Notes under the pieces: model-generated
The model's database searches: none
What the model saw: the letters and a program-made list of their open reading frames with translations, nothing else
What the model was told of the DNA's origin: nothing
Assembly: GCA_900542465.1 (NCBI GenBank)
Contig: UQNS01000007.1
Location: 1 to 64,000, forward strand
DNA from: an uncultured Eubacteriales bacterium
Lineage (GTDB): Bacteria; Bacillota; Clostridia; Lachnospirales; Lachnospiraceae
Direction of reading: 5' to 3'
DNA length: 64,000 nucleotides
Position numbers and translations under genes: made by a program
In this document: positions 1 to 7,639 of the stretch, one piece after another
Layout of the letters: every line of letters begins with the position of its first letter
Numbering within the stretch: the stretch's first letter is position 1

Positions 1-227
1 TTTCTTCTTCTCATAATTTCTTCAACAGTAAAATAGATAAATACTCTGCCTTCCTTGTCCACCCAGTTATTCTTAAAGGACATTCCTGTGCGTTTCAAAA
101 GCATGGAGTATAGGATAATGGCTTCAGCAGACAGTCCCTTAAATTCTTCTCCGTCTACCAATATTTCAGGCACTTTTAGAAAGTTAAATCTTTCCGCTTC
201 TCTGTTATAGAAATAGTCAAAGTTCAT
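1..227 (-). CDS. repA: Replication initiator protein A (RepA_N family), partial
   Basis: The first 75 residues of a RepA_N family initiator; the gene runs off the window at base 1. The N-terminus (MNFDYFYNREAERFNFLKVP, then a GLSAEAIILYSMLLKR helix and an aromatic FIYFTVEEI strand) is the winged-helix start typical of these proteins, which start replication of plasmids and circularised conjugative elements. The ATG at 227 follows GGAGGTGATC, an almost full match to the anti-Shine-Dalgarno, five bases upstream, so the start is firm. It lies 90 bp after the CD1845-like gene, with a possible terminator between. The C-terminal DNA-binding part is not in the window. Confidence 0.85.
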   Translation of the reverse strand, partial: MNFDYFYNREAERFNFLKVPEILVDGEEFKGLSAEAIILYSMLLKRTGMSFKNNWVDKEGRVFIYFTVEEIMRRR

Positions 228-260
228 GCAGGATCACCTCCTCTCTTAAAAATTTGCAAA

Positions 261-290
261 GAAAAAGACGATAGTTTTTTCTCTATCGCC
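261..290 (-). terminator. Possible terminator between CD1845-like gene and repA
   Basis: On the minus strand CGATAG and CTATCG form a 6 bp stem with an 8-base A-rich loop, followed by TCTTTTTC. It sits 27 bp past the stop of the CD1845-like gene. The stem is short, so it may only attenuate read-through into repA. Confidence 0.45.
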
Positions 291-316
291 TTTGGTAACC
301 ATTTTTATGAAATTTT

Positions 317-601
317 TTAGGTTGATTTTATTGCTTCATTGATACCTTGTAAAAAAGCTATAACAGTTGCTCCAACCATCGGTATTCCGTATGGACTTAA
401 TAAGAAACCTAATATCAATGCTTCTATTCCGATGGTAACTTCTTTTTGCAGAAAAGAGGCAATTGCTCCAAATATGCAAAACATCATCAGCAAATATAGT
501 AGGGCTGTTCCAATACCAAGTAGAAATGTCAGAAATGCTGTGAGGATACTTAATGCCAAGCTAATTGGAAACAAAATTATTTTTATTATCCATCTCATCA
601 T
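317..601 (-). CDS. CD1845-like small membrane protein of conjugative elements
   Basis: 94 residues with three hydrophobic segments (about 8-30, 33-50, 58-85) and no catalytic motif. The sequence resembles the CD1845 family found next to repA in Clostridioides CTn and Tn1549-like elements; its role there is not known to me. The start (ATGATG) abuts the stop of the upstream 53-residue ORF (TAA then ATG), with GTGAGG eight bases before it, suggesting translational coupling. Family call is by recall of the sequence pattern. Confidence 0.7.
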   Translation of the reverse strand: MMRWIIKIILFPISLALSILTAFLTFLLGIGTALLYLLMMFCIFGAIASFLQKEVTIGIEALILGFLLSPYGIPMVGATVIAFLQGINEAIKST

Positions 602-763
602 TTAGTAGTCCTCACTTTCTAAAGCATTCTTTGTATCTCCACACACCATATCAATGCAAACATTCACATCAATATAATTTTTTAAGACTTTTTTTCGTCC
701 TCCCTCTCCGTCTTCTACAAATACATAATGCTTGTAAAACTGCTTAAAATGCAGTATTTTCAC
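602..763 (-). CDS. 53-residue ORF coupled to rlmD stop, unknown
   Basis: Starting at GTG 763, whose GTGA overlaps the rlmD stop TGA, this frame encodes 53 residues (MKILHFKQFYKHYVFVEDGE...). It ends in TAA directly before the ATG of the CD1845-like gene. The frame stays open to 793 inside rlmD. Tight packing on both sides argues for a real gene or for the element-derived tail of one, but the ribosome binding site is weak (AGAGTG). I do not recognise the protein; it has no membrane segment. It could equally be a chance frame across an attachment site. Confidence 0.4.
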   Translation of the reverse strand: MKILHFKQFYKHYVFVEDGEGGRKKVLKNYIDVNVCIDMVCGDTKNALESEDY

Positions 764-2235
764 GATTTCACTCTTTGTATCAACGCTATGCACTCTACAT
801 GCGCCGTCCCTGGGAACATATCAACACAGCTCATCCTTTTCATCTCATAGCCCGCCTGATAAAAAGCAGCCAGGTCACGGGCCAGCGAAGTAGGCTTGCA
901 TGATATATAAACAATGTTTTTGACTCCATATTTAAGGATCTTGCCAAGTGCCTTAGGATTAACTCCATCTCTCGGTGGGTCCAGAATAATAAGATCAGGG
1001 AGTTCCTTAAGTCCGTCGATAGCATTAAGAACATCATCTGCAATAAACTCACAGTTGCCCAATCCGTTTAATCCGGCATTTTCCCGAGCGGCTTCGACCG
1101 CTTCTTCAACGATCTCCACGCCTACCACCTTTGATGCAACAGGTGCAAGAAGCTGTGCAATAGTGCCTGTTCCTGAATACAGGTCAAAAATAACAGGCTT
1201 CTTACCTATCACATCACATTCCATAGCATATTCCCTTACCTTTTCGTAGAGTCGTTCAGCTCCTGAAGAGTTTGTCTGGAAAAATGAAAATGGGGAGATA
1301 TTAAACTCCAGTCCAAGTATGCTTTCTCTTATATATTCTTTCCCATAAAGCACTGATGTTCCTTCATTTTTTACCGCATCAGCCAGGTTGTCATTCCTAG
1401 TGTGAAGTATCCCTGCAATTTTCCCTGAGAGCTGACTCTCAACATCCGACAGACACTCTGTAAAGCTTTTTAGTCTGTCATCCAGACTGTCGCTTTCCTG
1501 TGTCGTTGTCACAAGCGTAACAAGTATATCCCCGCTTGCTTCACTTCTTCTTAGGACCAGATGTCTTAACACACCTTCTCCTGAGCCCCCATGATAAAAG
1601 GATATATTATTATCCTCTGCCCAGTTTCTTACCTTACTCAGAATAATATTAAAATCTTCGTGTACTATTCTGCATTTATTGGTGTTTACAATATCGAACC
1701 TGGAATTTCTTTTGTGCATACCAAGTGCCAACGGACCATCTTTGAATTCATCACCAAATGTATATTCCATTTTGTTTCTATATTTTTCTTTAAAAGGACT
1801 GGCAACGATTTCTTCAAAGGGCAGCGCTGCCAGATCGTCCTCATTTATTTCCACTTCAAACGGAACTTCTGTTGAATAGTTTTCTCCATTTTTAATGAGT
1901 TTAAGGGACTGTGCCATGAGCTTTTTCACCTGAATGGCTTTCATATTCAACTGCGCCTGATAATCCATCGGCTGATATACACAGCCTCCGCACTGGCCAA
2001 AGTCCGGACAGACTTCTTCTGTCTCAAGTGGAGATCTCTCAATTACAGAAATAAGATTTCCTGCTGCCTGCTTTTTCAGTCGAAACTCTATAAGCTGGCC
2101 CGGTATTACATTTTTGACAGCGACCTGACAGCCGTTATCGGCTGGATCTTCCGCTCCTTCGACTTCTACGATCGCCTGGGCCGGAAAGTTTACTTCTGCA
2201 GTGACACGCCCCTTGTATAAAGATTTTCTTTTCAC
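760..2235 (-). CDS. rlmD: 23S rRNA (uracil-1939-C5)-methyltransferase RlmD
   Basis: 491 residues, normal length. It transfers a methyl group from SAM to U1939 of 23S rRNA. An N-terminal TRAM RNA-binding domain (about 1-65) is followed by an iron-sulfur motif with Cys76, Cys82, Cys85 (CPDFGQCGGC) and a C-terminal Rossmann methyltransferase: SAM loop DLYSGTGTIAQ, DPPRDGVNP, catalytic Cys446 in YISCKP and base Glu481 in AHVE. The start is GTG with GGAG ten bases upstream. Homologues B. subtilis YefA and RlmCD can also act on U747, so specificity is inferred. The 3' end seems to be used as integration site by the element at 1-760; the C-terminus (HVECIALIQRVKS) remains intact in length. Confidence 0.9.
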   Translation of the reverse strand: MKRKSLYKGRVTAEVNFPAQAIVEVEGAEDPADNGCQVAVKNVIPGQLIEFRLKKQAAGNLISVIERSPLETEEVCPDFGQCGGCVYQPMDYQAQLNMKAIQVKKLMAQSLKLIKNGENYSTEVPFEVEINEDDLAALPFEEIVASPFKEKYRNKMEYTFGDEFKDGPLALGMHKRNSRFDIVNTNKCRIVHEDFNIILSKVRNWAEDNNISFYHGGSGEGVLRHLVLRRSEASGDILVTLVTTTQESDSLDDRLKSFTECLSDVESQLSGKIAGILHTRNDNLADAVKNEGTSVLYGKEYIRESILGLEFNISPFSFFQTNSSGAERLYEKVREYAMECDVIGKKPVIFDLYSGTGTIAQLLAPVASKVVGVEIVEEAVEAARENAGLNGLGNCEFIADDVLNAIDGLKELPDLIILDPPRDGVNPKALGKILKYGVKNIVYISCKPTSLARDLAAFYQAGYEMKRMSCVDMFPGTAHVECIALIQRVKS

Positions 2236-2260
2236 TTGGTATTTCTCCGTTTTATTTTTA

Positions 2261-3742
2261 TTATTTGAGATCTATTTCTGTTATCTCGTAAGAACCTGCC
2301 TTATTCTTTACATTTAACTGAATCAGTTCTTCCTCCTTAAGTCCCAGTCCGTACTGTTTCTTTAAATTGCTCGTATCAACTTCAACAGTATTTCCACCGT
2401 CTTTGATGAAACAGTTATAATGCATTACTGCCGCATAACCTTCTTCAGTTCTGTCATCTGCCGTTATCTTGATTTTATGGATAAGGACTAAAATATTTTC
2501 CGAATCATTCGTATTCTTGTCTGAATCCTTTTTCTTAAGGAAAAATGCCTTGGATACGTTGAATTCTGACAGACTTTCGTTATTGATAAGTCCAAGAAAA
2601 TCTCTGTTTCCTGTCAGCTTGTAGACCATTCTGAATGTCGTATCTACAGTCTCTGATTCAAGCATTGATCTGTCAGCCTTTGCAATGTTGGTTACTACTT
2701 CCTTAGTGACCTTCTTAGCATCTGAAACATAAGTTGAAAGACCGCTTACCTTATACATAACACTTGTTCCATTAGTTACGTAACCATGCGCCGCCAGCTC
2801 TTCTGCACTTACTTCACATGTGATCATGATCTGATCTCCGTTTGCCAGTCCTGTTGACTTGTCTGTCTTGTACTGAAGAGTCTTAAGATATTCGTCTGTT
2901 GAATTATTAAGCACGATCGCTGTTGCCTCAGGGCTGATTCCATTGATCTTTACAGAAATATCTTTGAAGAGGTTAACGGACTTGCCTTCTGCTATTCCGG
3001 AGGCCTTATAGGTATAAGAGTCCTTCTTGATGTGATATCCTGTGGACTTCATTGCATCCTTATCATAATTGATGTTAAGGCTTATATTTTTACCATTCGA
3101 AATGGTCGTATCACTGGATGTGACTGCCACTGAATCCGCTAATTTCCTGTATGAAACGAGTTTGTCCGACTTAGTCTCTCCACTGGACAAGTCTTTATAG
3201 AATGCTTCTTTGTCAAATGTAAACTTTGCTTTTGCATAACCGTTGATGCCATCATACTGGGCTGAGATGTACTTGGTTATATTCAAGCCATGTGAATTGT
3301 AAACGTTGACAGGAACTGCTATGGCGATAATGGCTCCGCCTACGATCGGTGCTATTATCCATGGTCCGACCCTCCGTTTTGATACAGTAACAGGTATCTC
3401 TTCTTCAGTTTTCTTGTCACCGGTTCCATTCTCATCCGCAGCGTGATCTGCTTCCTCAGGTTCACTTTCACTTTCGGCTGCTTCTTTTATTTCTTCCTGA
3501 ACAGACTTCTCTTCCTCTGCCGCCTTGTAAAATTTTTCTTCTGCCAGCTTCTCATAGTCCGTTTCTTCGATAGATTCCAGCTTAGCCGCCGCTTCTTCTG
3601 CCCCCTGGATAGTTTCTTCCAGTTTTTCGTCTGCAGATTTCTTTGACTCGCCCCACTTAAGCTTCAGCTTGCACAGGATCTCCTCAGCCTCTATTTCGGC
3701 CTGACTGCGAATACTATTATTTATAATATCTTCTCTGCTCAA
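2261..3742 (-). CDS. Membrane-anchored protein with acidic coiled-coil N-terminus, unknown
   Basis: No function recognised. The frame is open from a TTG at 3760 (499 residues), but AAAGGGG lies inside the first codons of that version and eight bases before a second TTG at 3742, so 3742 is the likelier start (493 residues). The first 120 residues (longer numbering) are Glu/Lys/Ala-rich and helical, a single membrane segment follows at about 132-153 (VGPWIIAPIVGGAIIAIAVP), and the remaining 340 residues should lie outside the cell. That part is beta-rich in appearance, with repeated NGxxI/ISVKINGISPEAT-like segments suggestive of Ig-like folds. It lies between rlmD and an aminopeptidase with no clear functional link. 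Confidence 0.75.
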   Translation of the reverse strand: MSREDIINNSIRSQAEIEAEEILCKLKLKWGESKKSADEKLEETIQGAEEAAAKLESIEETDYEKLAEEKFYKAAEEEKSVQEEIKEAAESESEPEEADHAADENGTGDKKTEEEIPVTVSKRRVGPWIIAPIVGGAIIAIAVPVNVYNSHGLNITKYISAQYDGINGYAKAKFTFDKEAFYKDLSSGETKSDKLVSYRKLADSVAVTSSDTTISNGKNISLNINYDKDAMKSTGYHIKKDSYTYKASGIAEGKSVNLFKDISVKINGISPEATAIVLNNSTDEYLKTLQYKTDKSTGLANGDQIMITCEVSAEELAAHGYVTNGTSVMYKVSGLSTYVSDAKKVTKEVVTNIAKADRSMLESETVDTTFRMVYKLTGNRDFLGLINNESLSEFNVSKAFFLKKKDSDKNTNDSENILVLIHKIKITADDRTEEGYAAVMHYNCFIKDGGNTVEVDTSNLKKQYGLGLKEEELIQLNVKNKAGSYEITEIDLK

Positions 3743-3770
3743 AATATTGTCCCCTTTCAAAAATGGTTCA

Positions 3771-5609
3771 TTATCTGCCTACAGGTTTCGTATATTTTCT
3801 TAAAAACTCAAGTTCCTCTCCATTCATCAAAGGTGATAAGGCATCATAGACCTGCTTGTGATACTCATTCAGCCTTTTTATATCTGACTCTTCTAAATAC
3901 CTGGTATCGACAAGATCAAGATCTATAGGTGCCATTGTCAGCACTCTGAATTTCAGGAAAGTCCCATACTCATTAACAAACGCCTCTTCACAGAGTAACT
4001 CATTTTCTATTCTGAGTCCAAATTTTCCGTCCATGTAGACACCCGGTTCATCAGTTGTCACCATCCCCGGCTCCAACGCCGCATATTCACTGACTCCCGG
4101 AGTATAGCGCCATCTGAACGCATTTGGCGACTCATGGACATTTAACATGTAACCGACACCATGCCCTGTCCCGGATCTGTAGTCTATTCCCTGTTCCCAT
4201 AATGGGGCTCTTGCAAGTATATCAAGAGAATAACCGGAGCACCCTTTTAAAAATGTCACATTGGCAAGAGCCAGCATTCCCTTTAAGGTCAGGGTAAATG
4301 CCCTTTTTTCCTCATCACTTACTTTGCCACAGGCAAATGTACGTGTTATATCCGTTGTTCCCCTCAGATACTGTCCGCCTGAGTCGACCAGAAGCATGCC
4401 TAAGTCACCAATTTTTGCCTGATTATCTTCTGTGGCTGCATAATGCATCATGGCTGCATTTGCTCCATAAGCGCTTATTGTTGGAAAACTCAGATCATAA
4501 TAGTCTGATATCCTGCTTCGAAGGCTATCCACATATTCCGCCGCCTTCATCTCAGTCATATCAGATCTGTCTGCAGTTTTTACCCAGTGCATGAGTCTGG
4601 TCACTGCCAGTCCGTCCTCTATATGGATATCGATCAGATTTTTTATTTCTGTCTCATTTTTTATTGCCTTCATGAGAAGACTTGGGTTGACGGCTTCTTT
4701 TATCGCCTCATCACCACCGGCTTCACATATGGTTGAGAAAAGTCTGTAATTTACTCTTTCCTTATCTATAAGGATCTTGTTCCCTGTTACCGCGAGTTTC
4801 TTGCATTCGTCATATATATTCTCATACGGCTTTAATTCCAGCTTGTTTTCCGCCAGATATTCTCTGACCTCAGGATCTATGCTCTCTTCATTGGCAAATA
4901 ACACTCCTCCGTTGTTTTTTATAAGCAGAAAGCTCATAAATACCGGATTGCATTCCACATCTCTTCCTCGCATATTGAGGATCCACGCAATATCATCAAG
5001 TGATGCCGTCACATGTGCATCTGCACCTGACTTGTCCATTTCCTCACGGATCGCGGCAAGCTTATTCTGAAGAGATCTGCCTGTATATTCTTCTCCAAGT
5101 ATGAACGGTCTGGAATGAGGAAATTCCGGCCTGTCTTCCCAGATCTCATCTGCAGGATCAAAATCCGATATAAGCTCTATCCTGCCTGTTTTTAAAAGTT
5201 TTTCTCCAAGTCCTGAACTGATAGTTCTTCCGTCCAGACCAAGAACTATCTTTTTATCTTTTTTCCCCAGGATACCGGCAAGTATCTCAATATAGCCTGA
5301 AACTGCCGGTACGCCTTCTGTTCCGCTCTTCATCAGTCGGATATCCGTACCTTCCAACTGATAATCGGCCTGAACGAAATATCGTCCATCAGTAAAAAGT
5401 GCCGCATCGTTCATGGTTATGACCAGACTTCCAGCAGATCCTGTAAATCCTGAGAAAAATTCCCTGACTGCAAAAAAATCACCTGAATATTCAGACTGAT
5501 GCCAGTCATCAGATGTGATCAGGCAGATATCCATACCGGATCTTTTCATTCTGCTTCTTAGGGCTTTTATTCTTGATCTGATCGTTTTTGAATTAATTTT
5601 TTCCGGCAT
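3771..5609 (-). CDS. pepP: Xaa-Pro aminopeptidase, M24B family
   Basis: 612 residues, the long three-domain form of aminopeptidase P: two creatinase-like N-terminal domains (about 1-310) and a pita-bread M24 catalytic domain (about 315-545). It removes an N-terminal residue preceding proline, with two metal ions, in the cytoplasm. The five metal ligands are all present: Asp409, Asp420 (GTTDITRTF), His483 (GTGHGVGY), Glu521 (DEPGVY) and Glu535 (RIENEL). The C-terminal tail contains the usual post-catalytic APIDLDLVD segment. The ATG is one base after the stop of the upstream U32 gene, so they are coupled. The symbol is by family; substrate range is unproven. Confidence 0.9.
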   Translation of the reverse strand: MPEKINSKTIRSRIKALRSRMKRSGMDICLITSDDWHQSEYSGDFFAVREFFSGFTGSAGSLVITMNDAALFTDGRYFVQADYQLEGTDIRLMKSGTEGVPAVSGYIEILAGILGKKDKKIVLGLDGRTISSGLGEKLLKTGRIELISDFDPADEIWEDRPEFPHSRPFILGEEYTGRSLQNKLAAIREEMDKSGADAHVTASLDDIAWILNMRGRDVECNPVFMSFLLIKNNGGVLFANEESIDPEVREYLAENKLELKPYENIYDECKKLAVTGNKILIDKERVNYRLFSTICEAGGDEAIKEAVNPSLLMKAIKNETEIKNLIDIHIEDGLAVTRLMHWVKTADRSDMTEMKAAEYVDSLRSRISDYYDLSFPTISAYGANAAMMHYAATEDNQAKIGDLGMLLVDSGGQYLRGTTDITRTFACGKVSDEEKRAFTLTLKGMLALANVTFLKGCSGYSLDILARAPLWEQGIDYRSGTGHGVGYMLNVHESPNAFRWRYTPGVSEYAALEPGMVTTDEPGVYMDGKFGLRIENELLCEEAFVNEYGTFLKFRVLTMAPIDLDLVDTRYLEESDIKRLNEYHKQVYDALSPLMNGEELEFLRKYTKPVGR

Positions 5610-5610
5610 T

Positions 5611-6849
5611 TTACTTTTTATCCTCTCTTCGCAAAATATCGAAAGGTTCTAATTCTTTATCAAATTTAACAAAAAGCTTCTGCTTAGGATGAGGGCATGA
5701 TACCATCTCATTTCCATCCTCATCCTGGATCGAAGTGGCTGTGATATAGAGATTTTTCCCATTTGGTTTCATGACCTCAAGGACTTCTCCCACACTGAAT
5801 TTGTTCTTCTGGCTAAGCACTGCCCGGTCTCCTCTTGCAGAATCTATCGCCTCGATAGTGCCGAGATATGTCATTGGCGCTGTCCTTTCTGCTTCGTATA
5901 ACATTGAGTCCGCACCGGCCTTACCAAAGAAGAAGCCTGTCGTGTACTTGCGTCTTGATGCCGCATAGACCTCTCTCTGATAGAAAGGAATACGCTCTCT
6001 GTATTTTTCCACATCCTCCAGACAATCGTCTATTGCCATACGATAGGCTCTTACGACACTCGCAACATAGAGGGCTGTTTTCATGCGTCCCTCTATTTTG
6101 AAGCTGTCTATTCCTGCTCCAAGAAGCTCAGGGATATGCTCTATCATACAAAGATCCTTTGAATTAAAAATAAATGTGCCTCTCTCATTTTCAACTACCG
6201 GCATATACTCACCCGGGCGTTTTTCTTCTACAAGATTATAGTTCCACCTGCACGGATGTGTACAGGCGCCTGCGTTAGCATCCCTGTCCGTCATATAATT
6301 ACTCATAAGACATCTTCCTGAATAGGCCATGCACATCGCTCCATGTATAAATGTCTCGATCTCAAGATCGTCCGGAATATTTTTTCTTATCTCACTTATT
6401 TCATTAAGTGAAAGTTCACGGCCGGTGACGACTCTTTCCGCACCCAGCTGCTTCCAGAAGAGGAATGTTCCATAGTTTACATTATTTGCCTGGGTCGAGA
6501 TATGTATCGGTATATCAGGCATAACTTCTTTCGCTATTGTGAATATTCCCGGATCTGCAATTATCACCGCATCAGGACAGACCTCTTTTAATTCATAAAA
6601 ATATTCTCTTACCCCCTCCATATCATAATTATGGGCAAGAATATTTGCGGTCACATAGACTTTTGCCTCATGGGCATGGGCGTATTCAATCCCCTCCCTG
6701 ATATCATCAAGCGAGAAGTTATGTGCAGCTGCTCTCAGTCCAAATGCTTCTCCGCCAAGATAAACTGCATCCGCTCCATATGTTATTGCTGTTTTTAAAA
6801 TTTCCAGATTGCCCGCGGGAGCAAGCAGCTCCGGCCTGTTTCTTTTCAT
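5611..6849 (-). CDS. U32 family protein, tRNA wobble uridine hydroxylation (TrhP-like)
   Basis: 412 residues with a TIM-barrel U32 domain (ELLAPAGNLEILKTAITYGA at the start) and the family cysteines Cys173, Cys180, Cys196 and Cys200 (GRCLMSNY, CTHPCRW). U32 proteins YegQ/TrhP and YrrN/YrrO were once called collagenases but make 5-hydroxyuridine at position 34 of tRNAs using prephenate. The next upstream gene is trmR, which methylates that hydroxyl, as in the B. subtilis yrrMNO cluster, so this role is the most likely. B. subtilis has two U32 genes here and this locus has one. A C-terminal beta domain (about 320-412) is present. Confidence 0.8.
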   Translation of the reverse strand: MKRNRPELLAPAGNLEILKTAITYGADAVYLGGEAFGLRAAAHNFSLDDIREGIEYAHAHEAKVYVTANILAHNYDMEGVREYFYELKEVCPDAVIIADPGIFTIAKEVMPDIPIHISTQANNVNYGTFLFWKQLGAERVVTGRELSLNEISEIRKNIPDDLEIETFIHGAMCMAYSGRCLMSNYMTDRDANAGACTHPCRWNYNLVEEKRPGEYMPVVENERGTFIFNSKDLCMIEHIPELLGAGIDSFKIEGRMKTALYVASVVRAYRMAIDDCLEDVEKYRERIPFYQREVYAASRRKYTTGFFFGKAGADSMLYEAERTAPMTYLGTIEAIDSARGDRAVLSQKNKFSVGEVLEVMKPNGKNLYITATSIQDEDGNEMVSCPHPKQKLFVKFDKELEPFDILRREDKK

Positions 6850-6922
6850 TTCCTTCTCCCTCTAAATTCAATATTCATCGATCCGGGCAAGATCACATTA
6901 CCGTCCTTGCCTTGAAATAGTC

Positions 6923-7573
6923 TTAATTTTTTACTGACACCGCAAGTCCGTCTCCGATCGGAACTATAGATGTTGTAAATGCTGTACTGTGGGTGAGTTC
7001 ATACAGGAAGTCTCTCATTCTGGCGTGGATAGTCCTGTCCCTCTGTTCGATCACGTAACGGGATTCTACTATAGTCCCTTCCTGCAGTACATTATCAGTG
7101 ATTATAATTCCTCCCGGTCTGCATAGGCTGACCAGCTGATTCCAGAAAACTTTATACTGTCCCTTGGCTGCATCCAGGAAAATATAATCAAACTGCCCTT
7201 CTAATTCCGGAAGTATTTCGGCCGCATCACCCTCACAGATACTTATACTGTCAGTCTTCCCGGCTCTTTTAATGTTTTCTCTTGCAATACCGGCCCTTGT
7301 CGGATCCAGTTCTATCGTTGTTATATGACATTTATCAGGCATATTTTCTGCCATAAATATAGCAGAATATCCTACCGCTGCGCCAACCTCCAGAATTTTT
7401 TCAGGAGAGTTCATTTTCAGCATGACCTTTATAAAATTCTCAACTTCTTTTCTTATGATAGGAACTCCGGATCTTCTAGCCTCTTTTTCTATCGTCTCAA
7501 CAATATCCCTGTTTTCTACATTTAAAGAATTTATATAGGCCACTACTCTTTCGTTAACGATTTCATTTTCCAT
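6923..7573 (-). CDS. trmR: tRNA 5-hydroxyuridine methyltransferase TrmR (YrrM)
   Basis: 216 residues, class I SAM-dependent O-methyltransferase of the catechol-O-methyltransferase type. SAM loop EVGAAVGYS at 62-70, the acidic residue after beta 2 at Glu89, metal-site candidates Asp134 (LDAAKGQY) and Asp160-Asn161 (ITDN). Members next to U32 genes convert ho5U34 to mo5U34 in tRNA; without the neighbour the call would be only caffeoyl-CoA-like O-methyltransferase. It lies 73 bp upstream of the U32 gene on the same strand and downstream of RNase J and its terminator. Confidence 0.8.
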   Translation of the reverse strand: MENEIVNERVVAYINSLNVENRDIVETIEKEARRSGVPIIRKEVENFIKVMLKMNSPEKILEVGAAVGYSAIFMAENMPDKCHITTIELDPTRAGIARENIKRAGKTDSISICEGDAAEILPELEGQFDYIFLDAAKGQYKVFWNQLVSLCRPGGIIITDNVLQEGTIVESRYVIEQRDRTIHARMRDFLYELTHSTAFTTSIVPIGDGLAVSVKN

Positions 7574-7591
7574 ATATATTTATCCCGTTAA

Positions 7592-7627
7592 TAAAAACAG
7601 GAGGCCGATATTAACCTGCCCCCTGTC
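7592..7627 (-). terminator. Rho-independent terminator of the RNase J gene
   Basis: On the minus strand ACAGG and CCTGT plus GGC and GCC make an 8 bp stem with one bulged base, followed by TTTTTATT. It begins about 13 bp after the rnj stop. Confidence 0.65.
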
Positions 7628-7639
7628 CAAAAATCTATT

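Larger units (their letters stand above)
1..765. mobile_element. End of an integrated conjugative element at rlmD 3' end
   Basis: Three co-directional genes (RepA-type initiator, CD1845-like membrane protein, 53-residue ORF) lie directly against the 3' end of rlmD. RepA_N initiators and CD1845 proteins are typical of clostridial Tn1549/CTn-type conjugative elements, and the 3' end of the rlmD/rumA gene is a known integration site for such elements in Firmicutes. The inferred chromosome/element junction is near 755-800. No integrase or second attachment site is in view because the element continues past base 1, so the boundary is an inference. Confidence 0.5.

Noticed and set aside
229..243. 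Sequence like the 3' end of 16S rRNA (ggatcacctcct)
   Set aside because: It is simply the complement of the very strong Shine-Dalgarno site of repA on the minus strand; no other rRNA sequence is near.
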